Assembly (NCBI GenBank): GCA_964496575.1
Contig: CAZCAC010000043.1
Coordinates: 1 to 64,000, forward strand
Source: CAZCAC01 sp964496575
Lineage (GTDB): Bacteria; Planctomycetota; UBA1135; GCA-002686595
Reading direction: 5' to 3'
DNA: 64,000 bases
Positions 18,386 to 25,799 of the stretch are shown one piece after another (position 1 is the first letter of the stretch; each line of letters begins with the position of its first letter). The position numbers were made by a program, and so were the translations under genes. A model generated the notes under the pieces. That model was not told where the DNA came from. It made no database searches and worked only from the letters and a program-made list of their open reading frames with translations.

Positions 18386-19101
18386 TGGCGGCTCCCGAGG
18401 AACTGCCGGCAGTCGCCGAGCTCGAGGACGTCCACCGGGTCTACCTGATGGGCGACAACGAGGTGCGGGCCCTGAATGGCTTCAGCTTCACCTTTCGCCA
18501 GGGACAGTACTGGGCGATCATGGGCAGTTCGGGCAGTGGCAAGTCCACCCTGCTCAATATCCTCGGCTGCATCGACCGGGTGACCTCGGGCATCTACCGC
18601 CTCGGTGGCGAGGACGTCGCGTCCCTGGACGACGACGACCTCAGCGACCTGCGCAGCCGTCGTCTCGGGTTCGTCTTCCAGTCCTACAACCTGATTCCCC
18701 AGCTCAACGTGCTGGAGAACATGCAGGTCCCGCTCTTCTACCAGGACGACCCTCCCGAGGACGGGGAGGATCGGGCGCGGGCGCTCGCCGAGCGCGTCGG
18801 GCTCGGCGACCGCCTCGACCACCGGCCCCAGGAGCTCTCCGGCGGCCAGCAGCAGCGCGTGGCGATCGCCCGCGCCCTGATCAACGACCCGACGCTGATC
18901 CTCGCCGACGAGGCGACCGGCAACCTCGACAGCCAGACCGCGCAGGAGATCCTCGACCTCTTCGACGAGCTGCACGACGAGGGGAAGACGATCCTCCTGG
19001 TCACGCACGAGCCGGACATCGGGACGCGGGCCGAGCACATACTGCGCCTGAAGGACGGGCTGATCGAGGAAGTGCTCTCCAACGGAAGGAGTGGCCTCTA
19101 G
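18385..19101 (+). CDS. MacB/LolD-type ABC transporter ATP-binding protein
   Basis: A 238-residue ATPase starting at a GTG that shares its first base with the preceding TAG. Walker A is GSSGSGKST (47-55), the Q-loop lies in FVFQSYNL, the signature is LSGGQQQR, Walker B is LILADEATGNLDS and the H-loop is LLVTHEPD. The IPQLNVLENMQVPLFY segment after the Q-loop is typical of the MacB/LolD/FtsE subfamily, which drives mechanotransmission rather than substrate passage through the membrane domain. It pairs with the permease immediately downstream and the HlyD/OMF genes upstream to form a complete tripartite exporter. Confidence 0.93.
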   Translation: MAAPEELPAVAELEDVHRVYLMGDNEVRALNGFSFTFRQGQYWAIMGSSGSGKSTLLNILGCIDRVTSGIYRLGGEDVASLDDDDLSDLRSRRLGFVFQSYNLIPQLNVLENMQVPLFYQDDPPEDGEDRARALAERVGLGDRLDHRPQELSGGQQQRVAIARALINDPTLILADEATGNLDSQTAQEILDLFDELHDEGKTILLVTHEPDIGTRAEHILRLKDGLIEEVLSNGRSGL

Positions 19102-20370
19102 ATGCAGAGCACGCTGACCCGCACCGTCCGCCTCGGTGTTCGCAGCCTGATGTTGCACAAGCTGCGCGCCATCCTGACCACGCTGGGGGTCCTCTTCGGC
19201 GTCAGCAGCGTCATCGCCATGCTGGCGATCGGCGAGGGGGCCAGCGCCGAGGCGCAGGACCAGATTCGCCAGCTGGGCAGCCAGAACGTCATCCTGCGAA
19301 GCGTCAAGCCCGCGGAGGATCAGAATACGACCCAGACGACCCGGGTCCTCTCCTACGGCCTCACCCAGCAGGACCTGGATCGCGTCAAGGACACCTTCCC
19401 GGGCGTTCGCCGCGTGGTGCCTCTGCGGGAGCTTCCCGAGGAGACCCGCTTCGGGAGTCGTGTGCTGCGCCCCGACGTGATCTCGACGATGCCTTCATAC
19501 GTCGAGGTCACCGGCCGGGTGGTCTCGATGGGACGCTTCCTGAACGACTTCGACCAGCGTTCGGTGTCGAACGTGTGCGTCCTGGGCCACGAGGTGGCGC
19601 GCTATCTCTTTCCCTTCCAGGGGCCTGTCGGCCAGCGGGTGAAGATCGGCGCCGACTACTTCACAGTGGTCGGCACACTCCTGCCTCGCGTTCGCCTCGG
19701 CAGCGATCGCGCCAACCCCGGTGAGGAGATCACCGGCGAGGTCTTCATCCCCCTCAGCACCGGCCGGAAGTGGTTCGGCGACATCCTGGTCAAGTTGCGC
19801 GCCGGCTCCCGTGAGATGGAGGAGGTCCAGCTGCACGAGATAATCGTCGAGGTCGGTCATCCGGAGAACGTGCCGATGGTCGCCGCGGCGTGCCGGGAGA
19901 TGCTCTCCCGCAATCACGACGAGCGGGACTACGAGGTGGTCGTGCCCCTCGAACTGCTCCTGCGAGCCGAGGAGACCAAGCGGATCTTCAACATCGTGCT
20001 CGGTTCGATCGCCGGCATCAGTCTCCTGGTCGGCGGCATCGGTATCATGAACGTGATGCTGGCCACGGTGACCGAGCGTACTCGCGAGATCGGGATCCGC
20101 CGCGCGCTGGGTGCCAAGCGGCGGCACATCATCACGCAGTTCCTGGTCGAGACGGTGGTCCTATCCGTCGGCGGCGGGATCCTCGGCATCCTGCTGGGGG
20201 TCATCATCCCGATCGCCGTCGAGCACTTCGCGGACATGCGCACCATCGTCACCCCGGGCGCTCCGCTGCTCGCCTTCGGGATCTCCGCCGGCATCGGGGT
20301 GATCTTCGGGTTGTACCCTGCTTGGCGGGCGGCGAATATGGATCCGGTGGAGGCGTTGCGGCACGAGTAG
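19102..20370 (+). CDS. MacB-type ABC transporter permease
   Basis: A 422-residue permease beginning directly at the ATPase stop. The N-terminus (SLMLHKLRAILTTLGVLFGVSSVIAMLAIGEG) is the first membrane helix and signature of the MacB_PCD domain. A periplasmic domain of about 220 residues follows, then three C-terminal helices with the FtsX motif GGIGIMNVMLATVTERTREIGIRRALGA. Relatives export macrolides, toxins, lipopeptides or siderophores, so the cargo is unknown. In the usual MacB the ATPase is fused to the permease; here it is separate, as in LolCDE-like and many environmental homologues. The long hairpin repeat begins in the first base after its stop. Confidence 0.92.
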   Translation: MQSTLTRTVRLGVRSLMLHKLRAILTTLGVLFGVSSVIAMLAIGEGASAEAQDQIRQLGSQNVILRSVKPAEDQNTTQTTRVLSYGLTQQDLDRVKDTFPGVRRVVPLRELPEETRFGSRVLRPDVISTMPSYVEVTGRVVSMGRFLNDFDQRSVSNVCVLGHEVARYLFPFQGPVGQRVKIGADYFTVVGTLLPRVRLGSDRANPGEEITGEVFIPLSTGRKWFGDILVKLRAGSREMEEVQLHEIIVEVGHPENVPMVAAACREMLSRNHDERDYEVVVPLELLLRAEETKRIFNIVLGSIAGISLLVGGIGIMNVMLATVTERTREIGIRRALGAKRRHIITQFLVETVVLSVGGGILGILLGVIIPIAVEHFADMRTIVTPGAPLLAFGISAGIGVIFGLYPAWRAANMDPVEALRHE

Positions 20371-20605
20371 GGGGAATTGAAGAAAAACACAGAGGCACAG
20401 AGACACAGAGCCTCACAGAGCAGAGCCAGCAGCAGCAGCAGAAGAAGAAGAAGAAGAAGAAGAAGATAGAAAATATAAAACAGAAGCCAGAAGCCCGGAT
20501 CTTCTGGTTTCTGTTTTCTATCCTATTTTCTGGTTCTGGTTCTCTTCTGTTGCTGCTCTGTGAGGCTCCGTGCCTCTGTGCCTCTGTGGTTTTCTTCGAT
20601 TCCCC
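20371..20605. repeat. 235-bp inverted-repeat element with (AGC)n/(AGA)n tract
   Basis: The outer arms at 20371-20423 and 20553-20605 are 53 bases each and match as an inverted repeat with four mismatches. Both contain CACAGAGGCACAGAG. Just inside the left arm is a microsatellite of about five AGC and eight AGA units (around 20427-20465). A second nested hairpin pairs AAACAGAAGCCAGAAG (near 20478) with CTTCTGGTTTCTGTTT with one mismatch. The element starts at the permease stop and fills the gap to comM on the opposite strand. It contains no gene. It is unlike simple terminators in size and is related in motif to the element at 24138. Confidence 0.9.
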
Positions 20606-20650
20606 AGACCCACACCCACACCCAATCACACCAGACACCCGATCCCCTCC

Positions 20651-22189
20651 TCAAGGCCACTCCGCCCGCAACCCCAGCGCCTCGGCCAGATGACGTCGCT
20701 CCAGCTGCTCCGAGCTCTCCAGATCCGCAAGCGTCCGACCGACCCGCCGCAGCGCCTGCAGCGCGCGGGCCGAGAGGTTCCGCTTCTCCGCCGTTCTCGC
20801 CAGGAGCTCCCGGCTCGATGAATCGAGCCGGGCGTACTCGTCCAGCTCGTCGGTGTCGAGGTCCGCGTTGCGCCGCCCACCCTGGCGGGCGCGGCTGAAC
20901 TCGAGGCCGCGGCGAACCGACGCGACCAGCTCGGCGTGCGAGGTCCCGGGAGCCGGGGCCGGGGCGGAGCTCGCCGGCAGCAGCTCCTCGATCCGCGGCG
21001 GCTGCAGCTCGAGGCGCAGCTCGATCCGGTCGAGCAGCGGCCCCGAGATCCTCCGCCGGTAGCGGTCGACCGTGTTCGGCGAGCAGCGGCACACCCGGCG
21101 CGCGTCTCCGCGGAAGCCACAGGGGCAGGGATTCATCGCGGCGACCAGCTGGAACCTCGCCGGCAGCTCGACCCGCGCGCCGGCGCGGGAGATCCCGACC
21201 ACGCCCGTCTCCAGCGGCTGGCGCAGCGCCTCCAGTGTCTCGCGGCGGAACTCGGGGAGCTCGTCGAGAAACAGGAGGCCGCGGTGCGCGAGGCTGATCT
21301 CGCCGGGAGCGGGAGGAGAACCGCCGCCGACCAGCCCCGCGTAGCTGGCGGTGTGGTGCGGAGCACGAAACGGACGCTCGCGCACCAGGCCCCCCGGCCA
21401 CATCCCCGCCGCCGAGAGGACCCGGGTGATCTCGATCCGCTCCTCCAGCTCGAGCGGGGGCAAGAGCCCGACCATCCGGCGGGCCAGCATCGACTTGCCC
21501 GCGCCCGGCGGCCCCGTCATCAGGAGACCGTGACCGCCGAGCGCGGCGACCGCCAGCGCGCGCTTCGCCGCTTCGTGCCCGCGCACCTCGTCGAGACTCG
21601 GCCCGCGCTCGTCCTCGGGCGCCAGGGATTCGATGCCGGGCGGAGGCAAGAGCTCCAGCGCCGGACCGGCCCCGGAGAGGTGCGCCACCACCTGGGAGAG
21701 GTGGCCAGCGGGGAGCGCCGCGACCTCGGGGATCCAGGCGGCCTCCCGGGCCGTCGCCCCCGGAGCGATCAGCTGGCGGAGCCCCTCGTCGCGCGCGACC
21801 CCCGCCGCCGCGAGTCCTCCGGGAACGGCGTGCAGCCGCCCGTCGATCCCCAGCTCGCCGAGGAAGAGTGTCCGCGAGAACCAGCGCCCCTCGAGGTGCC
21901 CGCAAGCCGCCGCCGCGCCCAGGGCCAGCGGCAGGTCGAGCGTCCCGCCGCTCTTCCGCCGCGCCGCGGGCACCAGGTTGAGGAAGAGCTTCCCCTGGGC
22001 GAGGCCCAGACCGTTCTCCTTCAGGGCGCACAGGAGCCGCCCCCGGCTCTCGCGGATCACCGGGTCGGGGAGCCCCGAGATCGAGACCTCCGTGCCCTGT
22101 CGGTCGCACGCCTCGAATCGAGCCTCGATCGTCACCAGCTCCGCGTCCGGCCCGATCAGACAGGCTCCGTGAACTCGCACCGTTCGCAC
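20651..22189 (-). CDS. comM: YifB/ComM family Mg-chelatase-like AAA+ ATPase
   Basis: Read from the GTG at 22189, 512 residues; an in-frame GTG at 22291 would add 34 low-complexity residues. The N-terminal S5-like/Lon-like domain (VTIEARFEACDRQGTEVSIS, SGLPDPVIRESRGR) leads to the AAA+ core with Walker A GPPGAGKSM, Walker B LLFLDELPEF and an arginine region. A Cys-rich zinc-type insert (CPCGFRGDARRVCRCS) and the C-terminal Mg-chelatase domain follow (RNLSARALQALRRVGRTLADL). In naturally transformable bacteria ComM is a hexameric branch-migration helicase that extends integration of imported DNA. Pilin-like and comEC genes are also in this window. It is convergent with the exporter operon, with the 20371 hairpin between them. 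Confidence 0.9.
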   Translation of the reverse strand: MRTVRVHGACLIGPDAELVTIEARFEACDRQGTEVSISGLPDPVIRESRGRLLCALKENGLGLAQGKLFLNLVPAARRKSGGTLDLPLALGAAAACGHLEGRWFSRTLFLGELGIDGRLHAVPGGLAAAGVARDEGLRQLIAPGATAREAAWIPEVAALPAGHLSQVVAHLSGAGPALELLPPPGIESLAPEDERGPSLDEVRGHEAAKRALAVAALGGHGLLMTGPPGAGKSMLARRMVGLLPPLELEERIEITRVLSAAGMWPGGLVRERPFRAPHHTASYAGLVGGGSPPAPGEISLAHRGLLFLDELPEFRRETLEALRQPLETGVVGISRAGARVELPARFQLVAAMNPCPCGFRGDARRVCRCSPNTVDRYRRRISGPLLDRIELRLELQPPRIEELLPASSAPAPAPGTSHAELVASVRRGLEFSRARQGGRRNADLDTDELDEYARLDSSSRELLARTAEKRNLSARALQALRRVGRTLADLESSEQLERRHLAEALGLRAEWP

Positions 22190-22356
22190 GGAGGTCAGGA
22201 CGGCGGGGGCCCGTCGCGGTACCGGCCCCGGGCGGTCTTTCCCCGGGCGGGTCCGGGGAACGTCCTTGTCCGCTCCAGATCGCCGTGACACCCTTGGCGC
22301 GCCGGGGAACCTCCACCCGGCGAGGACCTCTCTCCTCTCCTTCCACGAGACCGAGC

Positions 22357-23379
22357 ATGGACCGACGATTCGACACCGCCGCGCGAACGAGGTGGGCCCG
22401 GCCGTTGCTGGCCCTCTGCCTCGTCGCCCTGGGAGCCTGCCAGGCGGTCCCGCCGATCCCCCCCGATCCGCACCGGGACGAAGCCGCCTGGAGCGAGTCG
22501 GAGACCGTCGGTGACGAGATCGTCATCTGCGGGAAGCGCTTCCACACCGGCGCCCCCGTCGTCCTGTGGTTCGAGTCGGGGGGCTACGACGCCTACGACA
22601 CGGGCATCCGCCCGGGGACCTCGCCGCAGTTCGCCGATCCCGCCAATGGCCGGCGCTACGATCCCGGTCGCCGCGAGCGGGGGGGAGAGCGCCGGCAGCT
22701 CGTACCGGCCGGGACGGGCGAGCCCCTCGAGCTGGCCAAGGTCGTCGACCAGTTCGTGATCCACTACGACGTCTGCGGGGTGAGCCGGACCTGCTTCGAG
22801 GTGTTGCAGCACGATCGTGGCCTGTCGGTCCACTTCCTGCTCGACATCGACGGGACGATCTACCAGACCCTCGACGTCCGCGAGACCTGCTGGCACGCGA
22901 CCAAGGCCAATCCCCGGTCGATCGGCGTCGAGATCGCTCAGATCGGAGCCTGGCCCCCGGAGGACAGCGAGGCGCTCGAGGCGTGGTACTCCACCGACCT
23001 CTACGGCCCGTACGTCGACCTGCCCGACCGCCTCGGCGCCGGAGGCGTGCGCACGATCGGCTTCGTCGGTCGGCCGGCTCGGCCCGAGCTCTTCGAGGGA
23101 GTGATCAACGGCTCGCGGCTGGTCCAGCACGACTTCACGGCCGAGCAGTACGACTCGCTGGCGCGGCTGATCGCGACCCTGGCTCGAGAGCTTCCGCGCC
23201 TGCGTGTGCAGGTCCCCCGAGATTCCGACGGAGTGGTGCGCGACGGCGTTCTCGACGAGCTCGAGTACCAGACCTTCTCCGGTATCCTCGGGCACTACCA
23301 TGTCCAGAAGAACAAGACCGACCCCGGTCCCGCTTTCGACTGGGAGCGCCTCTTGACGGACGTTCGCCTTACCCTCTGA
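22357..23379 (+). CDS. N-acetylmuramoyl-L-alanine amidase (Amidase_2) lipoprotein
   Basis: The ATG at 22357 begins a lipoprotein signal ending LVALGAC (Cys28), giving 340 residues. The Amidase_2/PGRP zinc site is recognisable: the first His in FVIHYDVCG, the strand VHFLLDIDGTIYQTLD, WHAT with the second His, SIGVEI, and the third ligand region GHYHVQKNKTDPGPAFDW. These enzymes cut the MurNAc-L-Ala bond of peptidoglycan, here in the periplasm under the outer membrane. A 60-residue insert rich in Arg/Gly separates the signal from the domain. The Crp/Fnr gene follows after 16 bases, suggesting co-transcription. With MurQ at 24634 it points to murein turnover and recycling. Confidence 0.88.
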   Translation: MDRRFDTAARTRWARPLLALCLVALGACQAVPPIPPDPHRDEAAWSESETVGDEIVICGKRFHTGAPVVLWFESGGYDAYDTGIRPGTSPQFADPANGRRYDPGRRERGGERRQLVPAGTGEPLELAKVVDQFVIHYDVCGVSRTCFEVLQHDRGLSVHFLLDIDGTIYQTLDVRETCWHATKANPRSIGVEIAQIGAWPPEDSEALEAWYSTDLYGPYVDLPDRLGAGGVRTIGFVGRPARPELFEGVINGSRLVQHDFTAEQYDSLARLIATLARELPRLRVQVPRDSDGVVRDGVLDELEYQTFSGILGHYHVQKNKTDPGPAFDWERLLTDVRLTL

Positions 23380-23395
23380 GCCTTCGCCACCTTCG

Positions 23396-24115
23396 ATGCC
23401 GGCCGACCCCGAGCTGAACCGAGCGCTGCTCGACGCCCTGCGCCAGACCTCCTCCTTCCGGCTCCTGAGCGAGGAGCAGCTGGAGCGCCTGGCGGCGATC
23501 TCCCGGCTCCGCCGCTTCTCGGCGTCGGAGTTGATCTTCAGCGCGGGAGAGCCGGCGCGCTTCCTGCCGGTGGTGGTCGCGGGAAAGGTGCGCCTCTACC
23601 GTTCCACGCCCGATGGGCGCGAGCGGGTCCTGCACCACCTCGGTCCCGGCCGCAGCTTCGCCGAGGCCGCGCTCCTCTCCCTGGAGGTCTTTCCGGCGAG
23701 CGCGGCGGCGATGGTCACGCCCACCGAGGTGCTGATCATCAGCGGCGAACCGTTCCTCGAGCTCTTTCGCGGCGACTCCAGGCTGGCCGCGTCGATGGTC
23801 GGCGCGCTCTCGATCCGCCTGCACGAGCTGGCGGATCGGATCGAGGAGCTCTCGATCCCGGGGACCGACGGCCGCCTGGCCCGCCGCCTGCTGGAGTTCC
23901 CGGCGCGCGGCGTCGAGGGGAACCTGGTGGTCGAGTTCCCGCTGGCCAAGAAGGACCTGGCGGCGGAGCTGGCGACGACCCCCGAGACCCTCTCGCGCCT
24001 CTTGCGTCGCTTCCAGCAGCGGGGGTGGATCGAGTCGCGGCGCTCCGAGGTGGTGATCCTCGACGTCGAGGCGCTTCTCGCGCTGGCTGACGGCGGCGAG
24101 GGCGCTCAGGGGTAG
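23396..24115 (+). CDS. Crp/Fnr-family transcriptional regulator
   Basis: A 239-residue regulator. The N-terminal cyclic-nucleotide-binding-type barrel (LRRFSASELIFSAGEPARFL, then GKVRLYRSTPDGRERVLHHLGPGRSFAE) leads through a long dimerisation helix to a C-terminal winged helix. Its recognition helix is DLAAELATTPETLSRLLRRF. No N-terminal cysteine cluster for an FNR-type iron-sulfur centre is visible, so a direct O2 sensor is unlikely. The ligand and targets are unknown; lying 16 bases behind the amidase gene, it may control cell-wall turnover genes. The giant hairpin at 24138 begins 22 bases after its stop. Confidence 0.9.
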   Translation: MPADPELNRALLDALRQTSSFRLLSEEQLERLAAISRLRRFSASELIFSAGEPARFLPVVVAGKVRLYRSTPDGRERVLHHLGPGRSFAEAALLSLEVFPASAAAMVTPTEVLIISGEPFLELFRGDSRLAASMVGALSIRLHELADRIEELSIPGTDGRLARRLLEFPARGVEGNLVVEFPLAKKDLAAELATTPETLSRLLRRFQQRGWIESRRSEVVILDVEALLALADGGEGAQG

Positions 24116-24137
24116 CGGTACATCGGGCGCGGAGGAG

Positions 24138-24564
24138 ACGGAGAGCACGGCGGTTTCACACGGAGCTCACGAAGACGCAGAGCGGCACAGAGGGAACAGA
24201 GGCCACGGTGAGTCCACGACGGAAACAGAGACCACGGAGGCTTCAGATTGGTTGGGTCACAGAGGGAACGGAGGACGCGGAGCTCTGCCTCGGTGCCCAT
24301 TCCCCACACCGGAGGCTCCGCCGCCCTCTCCTCGTTTCCACACCTTCTGGTTCTAGCTCCTTCTGGTTCCAGCTCTTCTGGCTCGCCATTCCAGTGCGCG
24401 GACATTCGCCAAGGACTGTCTCTGCGGTCTCCGTTCCCTCCGTGTCGAAACCAATCTGAAGCCTCCGTGGTCTCTGTTTCCGTCGTGGACTCACCGTGGC
24501 CTCTGTTCCCTCTGTGCCGCTCTGCGTCTTCGTGAGCTCCGTGTGAAACCGCCGTGCTCTCCGT
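24138..24564. repeat. 427-bp element: perfect 116-bp inverted arms
   Basis: Bases 24138-24253 and 24449-24564 are exact reverse complements over all 116 positions. Imperfect pairing continues about 22 bases further inward. Each arm carries CACAGAGGGAAC and GAGACCACGGAGG-type blocks, repeated again just inside the left arm. The 195-base loop holds three copies of CTTCTGG(T/C)T near 24342-24385. The element occupies nearly the whole gap between the Crp/Fnr gene (plus) and murQ (minus), which are convergent. No protein, transposase or target-site duplication is evident. Remaining bases 24565-24633 show nothing further. Confidence 0.95.
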
Positions 24565-24633
24565 TTCCTCAGTGTCTCTTCTCCCCCCGAGGTGGTGGCC
24601 CGTCCACTCTGGCCGCTACAGACCGTCGCGCCC

Positions 24634-25548
24634 TCAATCCCCGAGAGCGAGCCGCAGACAACCCTCGCATCGCTCGAGCCGATCACCGGCGGCTTCCCGG
24701 TCGAGGCCCCTCGCCTGCATCAGGATCGCCACCTTGACGCTGCCGTCGGCGGCGTCGAGCAACTCCGTCGCGCGCTCCCTCTCGACCTCGCAAAGCTCCT
24801 CGATCAGCCGGACGCCGCGGTCGCGCAGCTTGACGTTGCCTCGCGTCTCGACGTCGACCATCCGGTTGCCGTACACCTTGCCGAGTGCGACCATCACCAG
24901 TGTGCTGATCGAGTTCAGCACCATCTTCGTCGCCGTGCCCGCCTTCAGGCGCGTCGATCCCTGCAGGAGCTCGGGGCCGGTCGCGAGGCGGATCGAGACG
25001 TCCGCGTCGTCGGGGGCCGCCTCGACGGGGACGCAGGCGAGGAAGATCGAGCCCGCCCCGACTTCCGCGGCGTGGCGCAGGGCGCCGTGCACGTAAGGGG
25101 TCGTTCCACCGGCGCTGATCCCGAACACGACGTCGGTGGCGCAGAGGTCGCGCGCACGCAACGTCTCCGCCGCCGCGTCCCCGTCGTCCTCCGCGCCCTC
25201 CACCGACTGGAAGACCGCCTCCGGGCCGCCGGCGATCACGCCCTGGATCTGCTCGGGAGCGGACTGGAAGGTCGGTGGGCACTCCACCGCGTCGAGCACG
25301 CCCAGGCGACCACTGGTGCCCGCGCCGACGTAGAAGAGCCGTCCGCCGCGCCGCAGCCGTCCGACGATCAGCTCGATCGCGGCGAGAACCGAGTCGTGGG
25401 CCGCGGCGACGATCGAGGGCAGCGTGGCGTCCTCGGCCTCGAACAGGATGAGCGCTCGCCCGAGGGACAGCGTGTCGAGGTCGCTCGAGCGTGGGTTGGC
25501 CCGCTCGGTCTCGAGGTGCCCGCGCGAGGGGAGGGGATTCGTCGACAT
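24634..25548 (-). CDS. murQ: N-acetylmuramic acid 6-phosphate etherase
   Basis: A 304-residue cytosolic SIS-domain enzyme. The phosphosugar-binding signature YVGAGTSGRLGVLDAVECPPTF and the second loop GISAGGTTPYVHGAL are diagnostic of MurQ, as is KAGTATKMVLNSISTLVM. It removes lactate from MurNAc-6-phosphate, giving GlcNAc-6-phosphate, in murein recycling. Length is normal (about 300). An N-terminal ERANPRSSDLDTLS segment matches the family start. A 23-base perfect palindrome lies about 20 bases upstream of its ATG and may regulate it. No MurNAc kinase (AnmK) or MurP transporter gene is in the window. Confidence 0.94.
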   Translation of the reverse strand: MSTNPLPSRGHLETERANPRSSDLDTLSLGRALILFEAEDATLPSIVAAAHDSVLAAIELIVGRLRRGGRLFYVGAGTSGRLGVLDAVECPPTFQSAPEQIQGVIAGGPEAVFQSVEGAEDDGDAAAETLRARDLCATDVVFGISAGGTTPYVHGALRHAAEVGAGSIFLACVPVEAAPDDADVSIRLATGPELLQGSTRLKAGTATKMVLNSISTLVMVALGKVYGNRMVDVETRGNVKLRDRGVRLIEELCEVERERATELLDAADGSVKVAILMQARGLDREAAGDRLERCEGCLRLALGD

Positions 25549-25568
25549 GCTGATCTACTCGTAGTCGG

Positions 25569-25591
25569 TTTCTGCGCGTTGCGCGCAGAAA
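25569..25591. promoter_or_regulatory. Palindrome upstream of murQ (operator or leader hairpin)
   Basis: Ten-base perfect arms TTTCTGCGCG and CGCGCAGAAA flank a three-base spacer, 21 bases upstream of the murQ start on the minus strand. As DNA it fits a dimeric-repressor operator; as RNA it would form a stable hairpin near the ribosome-binding region. Which applies cannot be told from sequence. Confidence 0.5.
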
Positions 25592-25710
25592 GCAGGCCGG
25601 GAGGGCATTCATGCTATCGAGAGTCGTGATCCGCACGGTCCGTTGACCGCTCGGGTTGCGGGCGCCAGCCCGCGCCATGAGCTTGGCCGATTCAGGTGCC
25701 CGAATCGAGA

Positions 25711-25775
25711 GGAACTCCCGTCCCCGGGCGATCGGCGCGACCGAAGCCACGTGATCGCCGCCGGAACGGGAGTCC
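25711..25775. other. Nested stem structure between the TPR gene and murQ
   Basis: Outer arms GGA-CTCCCGT (25711-25721, one bulge) and ACGGGAG-TCC (25766-25775) enclose inner arms GGCGATC (25727-25733) and GATCGCC (25753-25759). No T-run follows on either strand, so it is not an obvious intrinsic terminator. It lies 24 bases downstream of the TPR gene stop on the minus strand. A structured 3' end, leader or small RNA are options. Confidence 0.35.
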
Positions 25776-25799
25776 GTCTCAGCGGGCGGGTACTCGCCC

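Noticed and set aside
24138..24564. Insertion sequence or MITE with target duplication
   Set aside because: No transposase, and no direct duplication is visible outside the arms. A non-autonomous element remains possible but is not shown.
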